From assembly GCA_034437035.1 (NCBI GenBank), contig DAOTUI010000175.1:1-64000 (forward strand): a DNA stretch of 64,000 nt, written 5' to 3'. A program made the translations under genes and the position numbers. The notes under the pieces were generated by a model that saw nothing but the letters and a program-made list of their open reading frames with translations, was not told the DNA's origin and did not search any database. This DNA is from CAKZQX01 sp034437035 (GTDB lineage: Bacteria > Chloroflexota > Chloroflexia > Chloroflexales > Chloroflexaceae). This document shows, piece by piece, positions 8,704 through 17,749 of this stretch (positions are counted from its first letter, which is position 1; the number at the start of each line of letters is the position of its first letter).

Positions 8704-9633
8704 TCACCGGGGTTCCGATAGATCGACATCAACGGGGCACAACCGCTGCTTGTAGACGCCGCGCCAGTCGTTGAGGCGCACCTGCCATACTTCTCGAATC
8801 ATGTTCACTGTATCGCGCACCGGATGCACCTTGCTATGGCTGCGGTAGTACCAGTTAATCGGCACCTCAACAATCTGAAACCCATGCTTCTGCGCAATAA
8901 ACAGGATCTCGACATCAAAGCCCCAACCATTAATCGTCTGTACATGGAAGATATCGCGGGCCACATCCGCCCGGAAGCATTTGAAGCCACACTGCGTATC
9001 CTGAATATTGCGCACTGCCAGCGTCCGCACCAGCCAGTTGAACACCCGGCCCATCAGGTGACGATGCGCCGGCTCACCATAGCGCCGCGCTCCCGGCACT
9101 TCGCGCGAGGCAATTGTAATCGGCATGTCATGTTCGAGATGGGGCAAGAACCGGGCGACTTCCTGGATCGGCATCGACAGATCTGAGTCGCAGAGGAAGA
9201 GCCACTGCCCCCGACTGGCGAAGATACCCTGCTTACAGGCATGCCCTTTACCGCCATGGGGCGCACGCACCAGGCGCAGCGCCGCATAGTCGCGCATACA
9301 TGCCTCAACCAGATCGGCCGTGCCATCAGAACTGCCATCGTCCACCACAATCACTTCCGTGGCGAAAGATAGTGTATCAAAATACGCCTGGATCTGCCGC
9401 AGACTATCGGTCAGTCGCCGCTCTTCATTGTAGGCGGGAATAATCAGCGAGAGAAAGGGGGGCACTTCAGGCGGTTCTGCGGTGGCAGCGTGCAGTGATG
9501 TTGGCCCGCTATCGGTTGACAGGGGTTGCGACTGGTTCGTTAGCGTGGTCAAGATACCTCCAGAACAGCGAATCGTGCCGATCAACGAAACATTGAAACA
9601 TTCCATACGCCGGCTATCAGTTTGCCGGGACAT
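8704..9633 (-). CDS. Family 2 glycosyltransferase (dolichyl-phosphate glucosyltransferase-like)
   Basis: This GT2 enzyme probably transfers a sugar from a nucleotide donor to a lipid phosphate at the inner face of the membrane. The GT-A domain begins with LSLIIPAYNEERRL, followed by EVIVVDDGSSDGTADLV, the acceptor motif CDSDLSMP (DXD equivalent) and DTQCGFKCF, the last typical of ALG5/DPM-like enzymes. There is no C-terminal membrane region. The start is uncertain: ATG at 9633 is used, but a TTG at 9552 lies right behind GGAGGT and would remove a low-complexity leader. Its stop is 21 bp from the start of the hydratase gene, so the two may be cotranscribed. Confidence 0.85.
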   Translation of the reverse strand: MSRQTDSRRMECFNVSLIGTIRCSGGILTTLTNQSQPLSTDSGPTSLHAATAEPPEVPPFLSLIIPAYNEERRLTDSLRQIQAYFDTLSFATEVIVVDDGSSDGTADLVEACMRDYAALRLVRAPHGGKGHACKQGIFASRGQWLFLCDSDLSMPIQEVARFLPHLEHDMPITIASREVPGARRYGEPAHRHLMGRVFNWLVRTLAVRNIQDTQCGFKCFRADVARDIFHVQTINGWGFDVEILFIAQKHGFQIVEVPINWYYRSHSKVHPVRDTVNMIREVWQVRLNDWRGVYKQRLCPVDVDLSEPR

Positions 9634-9700
9634 TTTGGCTTCTAGTATACACCATGTATACAAGAATGGCATGCCGACGTTCGGTGTTTTCCAATCACTA

Positions 9701-9754
9701 ACACGACGTATGCGGTACGAACTGTTCCGTCCGCATACCAGACCCGGAAGCGGG
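9701..9754 (+). repeat. PAL element fragment O (left end only, degenerate)
   Basis: ACACGACGTATGCGGTACG and the following AACTGTTCCGTCCGC...CCCGGAAGCGGG match the left arm of the intact copy at 57319 with a few changes. Nothing resembling the middle arms follows. Confidence 0.45.
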
Positions 9755-10177
9755 CGCAGAGGCTATTCAGACGCGGTACCGCGCAAAGCGTATCATTAAA
9801 TAGCAGATATGCGGGCCGCGTGCCGATACATCAACTCTTTGCATATAAACCAGTATGTAACTGAGCGATGCATAATAGAACCTGAAGGATATCCTCAAGC
9901 CAAATTTATTCGAACTGTCCCGACTGTCCGCTACACGCCACATCTGTATGGCACGATGAAGGCATCGCGCTGGTCAGAGGAGCATATCTGCATACCCGGG
10001 TTTCAAACATGCGGTAAGAACTATGGTATACTTGGCGCGCTGTTCATGCCACTGTCGTACGAACGGGTATCAGCGCTCGATTGGATACAGCAGTATGCCG
10101 TACACGGTTGTTACTCAACCGCTCTAGCTCTGGGCATTGTGGAGAATCGCACGCCTCCATGTCTGTGGCATTCATTA
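9755..10177. other. Non-coding stretch
   Basis: The plus-strand frame crossing here (9809-10345) has no family-like segments, and its end consists of the 110-bp repeat. I treat the stretch as non-coding. Confidence 0.4.
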
Positions 10178-10287
10178 AGGGAAGCGGAAACTTTAATCCA
10201 TCCCTTGGTCTGCTCTCCCCCGCTTGGTGCTGCCACGCCCACTGGACGATGGAACACAGAAGGGATGAGTATTTCCTTCCGCTTTCC
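10178..10287 (+). repeat. 110-bp MITE-like element, copy 1
   Basis: This 110-bp segment is identical, base for base, to the reverse complement of 28139-28248. Its ends form an imperfect inverted repeat of about 28 bp (GGGAAGCGGAA...CATCCCTT against GGAAAGCGGAA...CATCCCTT). Flanks are A+T rich (TTA before, TAA after). No protein-coding capacity is apparent. Confidence 0.85.
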
Positions 10288-10364
10288 TAACGCATTATGC
10301 ATCGCATCATACTGTCAATTTCTATTAGTTTTCGAGACACACTGAAAGAAAGGGAGTCACTATC

Positions 10365-10856
10365 ATGACAACCGATTGGAACCGACAAGCTGAAGATATG
10401 ATCAAGACCTGGACGGGTGCCCAGCAGAAGATGTGGGAAAGCTGGCTTAGCGCCATGCAAGGGATGAGCCCGACCACCTCCTCGCAAGAAGCGTGGGAGA
10501 AGTCGGTCGAGGTCTGGAGCGATTCGGTGCAGAATGCCCTGGAAGCCCAGGTTGCATGGACCAAGTTCTGGGCAGATAGCATGACCAGTGGCACAAACAC
10601 TCCCAAAGAGGTCGCCGACTGGTCGAACCAGGTGCTGGATATGATGAAGCGCTGGACCGAGACGCAGAAGCAGCTCTCCGAGAGCTGGTTTGACTCGGTG
10701 AAGAAGGCCGATCCTACGTCAATGACCACGACCTGGAGCAACGAAGAGGCGCAGCGGGTCGTTCAGTCCTGGCAGGAAGCCGCGCAGAAAATCCTGGAAG
10801 CTCAGATGGGCTGGCTGCGCATCTGGACCGCGGCCCAGTCGCAGAAGAAATCCTAA
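10365..10856 (+). CDS. Phasin-like / PhaE-like helical protein
   Basis: This 163-residue protein is almost entirely amphipathic helix with regularly spaced tryptophans (WESW, VEVWSDSV, AWTKFWADSM, VVQSWQEAAQ, GWLRIWTAAQ). It contains at least two related halves, each with an 'ALEAQ/ILEAQ...W' segment. This pattern resembles phasins and the PhaE subunit of class III polyhydroxyalkanoate synthase, which coat storage granules. No phaC is in the window, so the granule link is inference. A strong AAGGGAG site precedes the ATG and a clear terminator follows, so it is a single-gene unit. Confidence 0.55.
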   Translation: MTTDWNRQAEDMIKTWTGAQQKMWESWLSAMQGMSPTTSSQEAWEKSVEVWSDSVQNALEAQVAWTKFWADSMTSGTNTPKEVADWSNQVLDMMKRWTETQKQLSESWFDSVKKADPTSMTTTWSNEEAQRVVQSWQEAAQKILEAQMGWLRIWTAAQSQKKS

Positions 10857-10885
10857 CCCGTCCGGACAGACGCATACTTGCACGT

Positions 10886-10923
10886 AAAAGAGCCTGTGCT
10901 CCTATTGAGGAGAGGCTCTTTTA
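10886..10923 (+). terminator. Rho-independent terminator after phasin-like gene
   Basis: The stem AAAAGAGCCT ... AGGCTCTTTT ends in a T-run, 30 bp beyond the stop codon. Confidence 0.85.
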
Positions 10924-11091
10924 TATTACCGAAAGCACTACCGTAAACGCATTCACCAATTCCTCCCATCGCCACCTTCCGCGCCCGGCCTGATGCCGGA
11001 GTCGCCCCGCTTGCGTTGCGCGCCTTCGTCCTGTACTATAGACAAACACCATAAGACGAATATCGCATTGTGACCTAGTTAAGGAGTCGCT

Positions 11092-14000
11092 ATGTCCGCA
11101 CGTTCGCCGCTTGTAGCCACGTTGCTGCTGATCCTGACCCTGATTACCTCCGGGTTGGGAACCCGATCAGCTTATGGTTCTCCCCCGGGCCCGATTGACA
11201 GCAGTGATCGTCCTGCTACCCGTTCGCTCACCCAGCGCTGGATTGTGCGCCTGGCCGAGCCGCCCCTGGCCCAGATACCCGGTTCATCACCTGAGTTCGC
11301 CGTCTCGGCGTTGCGTGCGCCGACAACCGGCCGGCTGCAGGTCAACAGCACGGTTGCCCGGCAGTATCGCGCTACGCTGGCGCAGCAGCAGCAGACGCTG
11401 TTCACCACGATCCGGAACCGCTTTCCCGGCACGCAGATGCATCGTAGTTACCAGGTGGTCTTCAACGGGATGTCCGTAGCCCTGCCCGGCATCGACGACG
11501 CAACGGCTATGGCCCGGCTACGTGCCCTGCCCGGCGTTGTGGCGGTCTACCCGGATCAACCGCATGATCTGCATATGTACTCCAGCCTGCCGGCTATCAA
11601 CGCCCCGGCGCTCTGGAACAGCCCGGCAATCGGGGGCGAGGGCAACGCCGGTGCCGGCGTAAAGATTGCCATTCTCGACTCGGGCATCAAGATTGATAAT
11701 CCCTTCTTCGACCCGGCGGGGTTGAGCTATCCGCCCGGTTATCCCCAGGGCGATGTTGACCACACCACGCCCAAGGTGATTGCGGCCCGTGCCTACTTCC
11801 GCCCCGACGCGCCGCCGCTGCCCGGCGGTCAGACGCCCCAACCCGGCCCGGAGGACTCCAGCCATGGCACCCATGTGGCCGGAACCGTCGCCGGGGTGTC
11901 CAATACCAGCGCTACTGTGGCCGGGGTGACACAAACCATCGCCGGGGTTGCGCCGCAAGCCCACCTGATGAACTACAAGGTTTTCTACGCCAACGAGTCG
12001 GCTTTCTCCGGCAGCGGATTCACTACCGAGTTGATCGCCGCGCTTGAGGATGCGGTCGCCGATGGCGCGGATATCATCAATAATAGTTGGGGCGGGCGCG
12101 CCGGTGAAGATCCGAGCGTCAACCCGATTGCACTCGCCGCCGAAGCCGCCGTGGATGCGGGTGTAACCATGGTCTTCTCCGGTGGCAACTCGGGGCCAAG
12201 CGAGAGTACCGCCGGTTCACCCGCCTACAGTGATCGGTTTATTTCGGTTGGCGCGACCACCACAGCCCAGACAATTGCCGCCGGATTTGTCGATATCGTG
12301 GCCCCGGAAGGCGCACCCGACACGCTCCGGGGCCGTCCATATGCCCCGGCGGCGTTTGGCGCAACCATTGAGGGCACGCCGTTCGGCCCCGCGCCCTACC
12401 TACCGGTGGAACTGATCGGTGGTACCAGCCTGGCATGTGATCCGCTGCCGCCCGGTTCCCTCAACGGCCAGATTGCGCTGATCGAGCGGGGCACCTGTGA
12501 GTTTAGCGTCAAGGTTTTCAATGCCCAGTTGGGTGGCGCCGGCGCCGCAATGGTTTACAACTCCGAGGCCGGAGGCGAAACGCTGGTGAACATGGCTCCC
12601 GGCGAGAACTCCGAGGCCATAACCATTCCGGCGGTGTTTGTGCCCCGCTCGCTGGGCGTGGGTATGCGCGACTGGTACGCGCAGCATGGTGCTGCCGCGC
12701 TGGTCCGGATCGATCCGCAGGGCCGCGTTATTGACCAGACGCCTGATGTTATTGCCGAGTTTAGCTCGCGGGGGCCGACCTTCCAGGGCAGTCTCAAGCC
12801 GGATGTGATGGCTCCCGGCGTGAGTGTGCTCTCCGCCGGGTTTGCCAGTGCCGAGGGGCTTGAGCGGCACCTGGGCTTTGGCCTGAGTTCGGGCACCAGC
12901 ATGGCCGCGCCGCATGTGGCAGGTAGCGCCGCGCTACTCAAGCAGATCCATTCCGACTGGTCCCCGGCCGATATCAAGTCAGCCCTGATGTCAACTGCCG
13001 TCACCGATGTCTGGCTGGACCAGGATCGCACCCGGCGTGCCGGCGTGCTGGAGCAGGGCGCCGGGCGCATTGATGTGGCCCGCGCGGCCAACCCCGGCCT
13101 GCTCTTCAGTAATGCGGCCTTCTCCTTTGGCAGCATCGCCCGGGGCATGGGCGAGTCAATTTTCCGCGAGTTGATCGTCACGGCGCGCAATGTTTCCGGC
13201 GCACCACAGACTTATACACTCACGACCCGCTCGGTCGATGGTCCCGCCTTTGGCATGGGGGTAACACCTTCAACGTTGACGCTTGGCCCGGGTGAGTCGA
13301 CCGATATCACACTCTCGATTGAAATGCCCGCCGACGCCCCGGCCGGCGACTATGGCGGTCTGGTTGAACTGACTGGTGGACCGCAGGCACTGCATCTGCC
13401 GATCTGGGCGCGCTTGCAGCCTTCGGAGCGTGGTCCCACGGTGCTGCTGCTCGACAACGACGGCAGCAGCAGCTTTGACCTGTCGGACTACTCCGGCTAC
13501 TACGGCAATGCGCTGGGTGAACTACGGGTGCCCTTCACCTATCTTGACCTGGATGCGCTGGCCGGGCAGGAGCAGACGCTGCCGCCGATTGAAGAACTCC
13601 AGCGATATGCCATTATCATCTGGTTCACGGGGGATAACTTCGTGCCCAGCGGCGCGCTACCGGTCCCGGTTCCGCTGACCGTGGCCGACCAGAACCTGCT
13701 GATTGCCTACCTGCAGAGCGGCGGCAACCTGGTTGCCACCGGCCAGAATCTGGCGGAAGCCTCGGATATTGAGCCCTTCCCGCCCGATCCGCGCTATGGT
13801 CGCTCGGATCTCTACCATGTTTACCTGGGACCGCGCTTTGTGCAGGAGAATGTCTTCACCAACACGCAGACGCTGGAGCGCGCCGCCCTGGGTACCGCCG
13901 AGCAGGCATGGCCGGCCGATATGGTGCTGGACCTGAGCGCCCCCGGTGCCGACATCGGTGCTGAGACGAGCGCGGGCAACCAGATTTCGGTTGACGAGAT

Positions 14001-15132
14001 TGCGCTGAGCGACGTCGATCCGCGCCAGCCGTCCCGTTACGTCACGCCGATCTTTCGGGCGGTCAGCACCGGCAGCGAGCTGAATGGCGTGATTGCCGTC
14101 AACACTGCCGCCGAGCCAACCCTGGAACAGCCGGCCCTGGGCATTCCCTACCGCAGCACCTACCTGGCATTCGGGCTGGAAGGTGTGCGTAGCGACACGG
14201 GTGTCACCACGCGCAAAGAGCTGCTGCAGGCGATTCTCTACTGGCATGTGGACCAACCCACGGTTCAACTGACCGGCCCGACGACCATCACCGCCGCCGA
14301 GCAGTATGTCACCTTCACGGCGGAAGCCCGGTCCAATACGCCAACCGAGTTTGTGCGCTACCGCTGGGACTTTGGCGACGGAACACCGATTGTTGAGACC
14401 CGCGAGGCGACCGTTATCCACCGCTATGCCCAACCGGGGAACTATCAGCCACGCGTCGAGGCGACAAACAGTTGGGGCCACCGGGCGATTGGGGTGGCGC
14501 AACCCGGAACGGCACAGGGTCCGAGCAACAACATTCAACCACAACAGGCTGCCCCGGAGCCGCAGGCACTGACGCCGCGCACCTTCCCGGAGACCGGGCA
14601 AACGTTGTCCGGGCGCTTCCTGGAATACTGGCAGCGCAACGGTGGGTTGCCGGTCTTCGGCTATCCCATCACGCCCCAGGTGGCGGGCGAACACCCGGCA
14701 CAGGTCTTCGAGCGTACACGCTTTGAACATCACCCGGAGAACGCCCCACCGTACGATGTGCTGTTGAGCCGCATCGGGGTAGCGACGCTGGAAGCGCAGG
14801 GCCGCAACTGGTGGGATTTCCCGACGGTTGATCAGACGGCGGAGGACTGCCGCTACTTTGCCGAGACGCGCCACAGCCTATGTGGGGCTTTCCTGACCTA
14901 TTGGGAGCAGCACGGGCTGGAGTTTGACGGGCAGGCAGGCAGCAGCTTCGCCGAGAGCCTGGCGCTCTTCGGTATGCCGATCAGCGAGCCGCAGGAGGAA
15001 CTGATCGAGGGCGAACTGCGCATGGTGCAGTGGTTTGAGCGCGCCCGCTTCGAGTACCACCCGGAGAACGCGCCGCCCTACGATGTCCTCCTGGGCCACC
15101 TGGGAGTTGAAGAACTGAGCACCGAGAACTGA
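11092..15132 (+). CDS. Secreted multidomain subtilisin-like serine protease with PA and PKD domains
   Basis: This 1346-residue exported protease has a signal peptide at about 1-29. An I9-type prodomain follows (about 48-155), then the S8 domain with Asp196 (AILDSG), His258 (SHGTHVAG), Asn366 (GGNSG) and Ser603 (SGTSMAAPHVAG). A protease-associated domain is inserted before the catalytic Ser (about 435-550). Downstream lie an Fn3-like region, a glutamine-amidotransferase-like segment (about 780-960), a PKD domain around YRWDFGDGT (about 1060-1135) and, from about 1165, two copies of a module with a YWxxNGGLPVFGYPI-type start and a YHPENAPPYDVLL end. AAGGAG precedes the ATG. The final codons (ELSTEN) are part of a GAGAACT-type tandem tract. 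Confidence 0.93.
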   Translation: MSARSPLVATLLLILTLITSGLGTRSAYGSPPGPIDSSDRPATRSLTQRWIVRLAEPPLAQIPGSSPEFAVSALRAPTTGRLQVNSTVARQYRATLAQQQQTLFTTIRNRFPGTQMHRSYQVVFNGMSVALPGIDDATAMARLRALPGVVAVYPDQPHDLHMYSSLPAINAPALWNSPAIGGEGNAGAGVKIAILDSGIKIDNPFFDPAGLSYPPGYPQGDVDHTTPKVIAARAYFRPDAPPLPGGQTPQPGPEDSSHGTHVAGTVAGVSNTSATVAGVTQTIAGVAPQAHLMNYKVFYANESAFSGSGFTTELIAALEDAVADGADIINNSWGGRAGEDPSVNPIALAAEAAVDAGVTMVFSGGNSGPSESTAGSPAYSDRFISVGATTTAQTIAAGFVDIVAPEGAPDTLRGRPYAPAAFGATIEGTPFGPAPYLPVELIGGTSLACDPLPPGSLNGQIALIERGTCEFSVKVFNAQLGGAGAAMVYNSEAGGETLVNMAPGENSEAITIPAVFVPRSLGVGMRDWYAQHGAAALVRIDPQGRVIDQTPDVIAEFSSRGPTFQGSLKPDVMAPGVSVLSAGFASAEGLERHLGFGLSSGTSMAAPHVAGSAALLKQIHSDWSPADIKSALMSTAVTDVWLDQDRTRRAGVLEQGAGRIDVARAANPGLLFSNAAFSFGSIARGMGESIFRELIVTARNVSGAPQTYTLTTRSVDGPAFGMGVTPSTLTLGPGESTDITLSIEMPADAPAGDYGGLVELTGGPQALHLPIWARLQPSERGPTVLLLDNDGSSSFDLSDYSGYYGNALGELRVPFTYLDLDALAGQEQTLPPIEELQRYAIIIWFTGDNFVPSGALPVPVPLTVADQNLLIAYLQSGGNLVATGQNLAEASDIEPFPPDPRYGRSDLYHVYLGPRFVQENVFTNTQTLERAALGTAEQAWPADMVLDLSAPGADIGAETSAGNQISVDEIALSDVDPRQPSRYVTPIFRAVSTGSELNGVIAVNTAAEPTLEQPALGIPYRSTYLAFGLEGVRSDTGVTTRKELLQAILYWHVDQPTVQLTGPTTITAAEQYVTFTAEARSNTPTEFVRYRWDFGDGTPIVETREATVIHRYAQPGNYQPRVEATNSWGHRAIGVAQPGTAQGPSNNIQPQQAAPEPQALTPRTFPETGQTLSGRFLEYWQRNGGLPVFGYPITPQVAGEHPAQVFERTRFEHHPENAPPYDVLLSRIGVATLEAQGRNWWDFPTVDQTAEDCRYFAETRHSLCGAFLTYWEQHGLEFDGQAGSSFAESLALFGMPISEPQEELIEGELRMVQWFERARFEYHPENAPPYDVLLGHLGVEELSTEN

Positions 15133-15175
15133 GCACCGAGAACTGAGAACTGAGAACTGAGAACTGAACACCGAG
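15111..15175. repeat. Heptamer tandem tract (GAGAACT/GAGCACC)
   Basis: Units GAGCACC and GAGAACT repeat in period 7, beginning inside the last codons of the subtilase gene and continuing past its stop. Confidence 0.8.
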
Positions 15176-15244
15176 AGCATTGCGTCCTGCGTCTTCACGG
15201 GGCAACTCGCGGAGACGTGGGGCGCTTTTTTGCAGATTTGTTTG

Positions 15245-15321
15245 CCCCAATCGCCCATCACCAATCGCCCATTACCAATCACCAATCGCCCATCGCCAGT
15301 CCCCAATCGCCAGTCCCCAAC
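15245..15321. repeat. Heptamer tandem tract (CAATCGC/CCATCAC/CAGTCCC)
   Basis: About eleven consecutive 7-nt units of the form CAATCGC, CCATCAC, CAATCAC and CAGTCCC. It is a different unit from the GAGAACT tract 70 bp upstream but has the same period. Confidence 0.8.
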
Positions 15322-15471
15322 GTAAGCCTACGAAATTTCCTGAATCTAACCTATGCAATTACCTTAGTTGAGCCTGTGACCAGAGGACGATAGCAAATGC
15401 CGGTTCGCAGTGTATCATTATCCCATAACCTGTACGAATTATGAACCCAAGAATACCAAGGAGATTATCCA

Positions 15472-15867
15472 ATGACAACTGTAGCGCATTCACGCCGGGC
15501 AGTGGAGCAGGAAATCGAGCAGACTCTGGGCATCGTTCCCGGCTTCTTCCAGAACATGCCGGATGCGGTCCTGGAGCATGAGTGGAATATCTTCCAGTAC
15601 TATGAACTGAGTGACCAGACTTACATCCCACCGAAGTACAAGCAGTTAATGGCTATCGGTATCCATTCCGAAACCAAGTGCCGCTACTGCACCCTCTTCC
15701 ACCAGGAGATTGCGCGCATGCTCGGCGCAAGCGAGGAGGAGATCGAGGAGGCGGTTCACTTTGCCAAGCATACCGTCGGCCTGAGCGTCTATCTCAACGG
15801 CAGTCGTTATCCCGAGGACCAGTTCGCTGAGGAACTGGAGCAGGTTGTGGAGCATCTGTCGCGGTAG
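15472..15867 (+). CDS. Carboxymuconolactone decarboxylase / AhpD-like protein
   Basis: This 131-residue all-helical protein has the AhpD-type redox motif KCRYCTLFHQEIAR: two Cys separated by two residues and a His three residues further on, the arrangement needed for alkylhydroperoxidase activity. A second region (EEAVHFAKHTVGLSVYLNG) fits the CMD core. It probably takes part in peroxide or thiol redox defence. AAGGAG precedes the ATG by seven bases. The next gene starts about 75 bp downstream and may be cotranscribed. Physiological partner unknown. Confidence 0.82.
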   Translation: MTTVAHSRRAVEQEIEQTLGIVPGFFQNMPDAVLEHEWNIFQYYELSDQTYIPPKYKQLMAIGIHSETKCRYCTLFHQEIARMLGASEEEIEEAVHFAKHTVGLSVYLNGSRYPEDQFAEELEQVVEHLSR

Positions 15868-15941
15868 ATGGATCGATTGGCCGGGCGTTTCTACACACTG
15901 CGGAGAACACATCCGTGTTCTCCGCAGAGGAGCAAATCACC

Positions 15942-16166
15942 ATGCAGATTGAACGACTTCGCCCAACAGCTTTTCAGATGACTATTCATCCGTTTGAATT
16001 GGCCGCACTGGTATCGGCGGCACGCTGGGTGGCGGAAGGTACCCCCGGCGAACTCACCGACGAGGCGCTGACTCAGCTTCGGCAGGTGCTTGCCGGCTAC
16101 GAAGCCGTGTCCCGGCAGATGGCACAGGCAGGCAATAACCCGGGGGCCGGTGAGCAGGCCGCATGA
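15942..16166 (+). CDS. Small protein of unknown function
   Basis: This 74-residue protein begins MQIERLRPTAFQMTIHPFELAALVSAARWV. ATG at 15942 is chosen because GAGGAGC lies upstream, while an earlier in-frame ATG at 15915 has none. It has an ELAAL...AARWVAEG helix and a helix QLRQVLAGYEAV, with no signal or membrane segment. I do not recognise a family. It follows the AhpD-like gene and ends before a strong hairpin. Confidence 0.6.
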   Translation: MQIERLRPTAFQMTIHPFELAALVSAARWVAEGTPGELTDEALTQLRQVLAGYEAVSRQMAQAGNNPGAGEQAA

Positions 16167-16202
16167 ACCGCACTGTCAATAGCCCAATCGAGCACACGTA
16201 CT

Positions 16203-16249
16203 GATGAGTTCCCAGGCAATGTTATAACATTTTTGCCTGAGAACTCATC
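16203..16249 (+). terminator. Hairpin terminator
   Basis: The arms GATGAGTTCCCAGGCAA (16203-16219) and 16233-16249 pair over 17 bp with one mismatch, around a loop that is itself TGTTATAACA. It closes the 15.4-16.2 kb transcription unit. Confidence 0.65.
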
Positions 16250-16307
16250 GGTGTTGATGCAGTTACGACGTAGAGGAAAATACAAATTACGTGCAGCTTA
16301 ACCCTAT

Positions 16308-16407
16308 TTTCGTGAAAAAGATAAGAAAAGTATCACGCCGCCGTAGGCGAAACCGGCGTTCGGGTCCGGCACCAGGCTGGAACCGGCAGCACCGCGTAAC
16401 GTGTGTC
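16308..16407 (-). repeat. PAL element fragment I (half copy)
   Basis: CGTGAAAAAGATAAG, a degenerate GCCGCCGTAGGCGAA arm and the terminal CACCGCGTAACGTGTGT match the right half of the copies at 43436 and 43724 as read on the plus strand. The other hairpin arm is missing. A second terminus, ACACGCGTTACGC, begins right after it at about 16411. Confidence 0.6.
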
Positions 16408-16437
16408 ACTCACACGCGTTACGCCTCAGGCACACTC

Positions 16438-17361
16438 CTACGCCTCTGCCGTGAGAAACTCGCGCAGCAGGTTATGATACTCTGCCGACTGCTCAATCAT
16501 CGGGATATGCCCGCACGCCTGGATCTCGACCAGGCGACTCTGCGCTAGCTGCTGCGCCAGCGTCTCCGTGCCGGAGGTGGGCATAATCAGATCCTGATCG
16601 CCACACACCACTAGCGCCGGAGCCTGCACCTTCCGCAATGCCGGAATGAACGCCGGACTGCCCGCGCTGATTGCATTTTCCAGGGCGGTCAGGCGATCCG
16701 CGCGGAGAAACTCCAGCGCGCCCTCGAGCAGCACTCGCTCATCCACCGGCATCTGATGCAGAAAGGGTGATGCCAACATGCGATAGACCGGCGGCCGGCT
16801 GACAAACCAGTCGAGCCAGGGCTGCCAGAACTTCAGCCAGGGCCGCCACAAGAGCAGCCAGGGCCGCCAGAACAGCATGCCCATGCTCATCTGGTAATAG
16901 GTCTGCATCCAGACCATCTCCTCGAAGCTGCTGCGAAAGGTGCCCAGGCTGGTTATCACCAGTTTGCGTACGCGCTCCGGCCGGTGTGCGGCGATATAGA
17001 CCGCAACTGCCCCCCCCAACGAGTGCCCGTTGAGATCAAACTGCTCCAGCCCCAATGCATCGGCAAACTCAATCACGAGGGTTGCCAGCCGCTCGGCACT
17101 GGTTTCGTCCTGGATTGGTGGCGTCTCGCCGTGCCCCGGTAGATCGGGCGCATACATGCAGCGAACATCACCAAAGAGATTGAGCGTATCCTGCCAGTAG
17201 CGCGATGAGCCGCCCCAGCCGTGGAGCAGCAGCAGCGGGAAGCCGTTCCCCGCCTGACGATAGGCAACCGGTCCATTGGTGAGCATAACTCGCTGCGGTG
17301 GCGCAAAAGCGGGTAAGCTCTGGGACATACTTGATGTCGGATCATGCGTCGATGTAGCCAT
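16438..17361 (-). CDS. Alpha/beta-fold hydrolase
   Basis: This 307-residue enzyme has the oxyanion motif LLLHGWGGSSRYW, the nucleophile elbow GHSLGG, the acid Asp in VVCGDQDLIMP and the catalytic His in CGHIPMIEQ. The cap domain carries a run of WRPW-type repeats (LLLWRPWLKFWQPWLDWF), which may contact the membrane or a hydrophobic substrate. The start at 17361 is chosen because GAAGGTGAT lies directly upstream. Substrate unknown: an ester, haloalkane or epoxide hydrolase role cannot be told apart. Confidence 0.85.
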   Translation of the reverse strand: MATSTHDPTSSMSQSLPAFAPPQRVMLTNGPVAYRQAGNGFPLLLLHGWGGSSRYWQDTLNLFGDVRCMYAPDLPGHGETPPIQDETSAERLATLVIEFADALGLEQFDLNGHSLGGAVAVYIAAHRPERVRKLVITSLGTFRSSFEEMVWMQTYYQMSMGMLFWRPWLLLWRPWLKFWQPWLDWFVSRPPVYRMLASPFLHQMPVDERVLLEGALEFLRADRLTALENAISAGSPAFIPALRKVQAPALVVCGDQDLIMPTSGTETLAQQLAQSRLVEIQACGHIPMIEQSAEYHNLLREFLTAEA

Positions 17362-17627
17362 AGATATCACCTTCGTGTCTAGCAACCTTACCGGGTATCA
17401 CGGGAGGGTATGTGCGTTACGGTGAGCCTGGTGTCGGCCCCATGGCACCGCCCCGCCTGACCCGGCAACGGTTTGATCGGCCCGGTGCGACAGTTGCCCC
17501 GGGCAATGACGTCTGCCGAAATTATAACCCGGCGATGAACAGATCAGTTCAAAGAGCGTTTCTGGTTATCGGTTTTATGCGCTGCACCAGAGTACCACAA
17601 AAAATGCTTCCGGGTGTCACTGAAATG
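17362..17627. other. Non-coding stretch
   Basis: This is the upstream region of the minus-strand hydrolase. I see no gene or clear repeat. Confidence 0.4.
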
Positions 17628-17684
17628 TGTGAAGCGTGAAACGTGAAGCGTGAAACGTGAAACGTGAAACGTGAAACGTGAAGC
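17628..17684. repeat. Heptamer tandem tract (GTGAAAC/GTGAAGC)
   Basis: At least seven consecutive units of GTGAAAC or GTGAAGC. Confidence 0.85.
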
Positions 17685-17749
17685 GGGCGGCGGGCGGGTT
17701 GGGGAACAATTGTCCACAAATATGGACCACGAATGTACGAATGGCACAA

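Noticed and set aside
9809..10345. 178-codon plus-strand frame
   Set aside because: It has no ribosome-binding site or family features, and its last third is the 110-bp repeat.
13657..14874. 405-codon minus-strand frame inside the large subtilase gene
   Set aside because: The plus strand encodes a continuous protease with recognisable domains across this stretch; the minus frame is Arg/Gly-rich and unlike any family.
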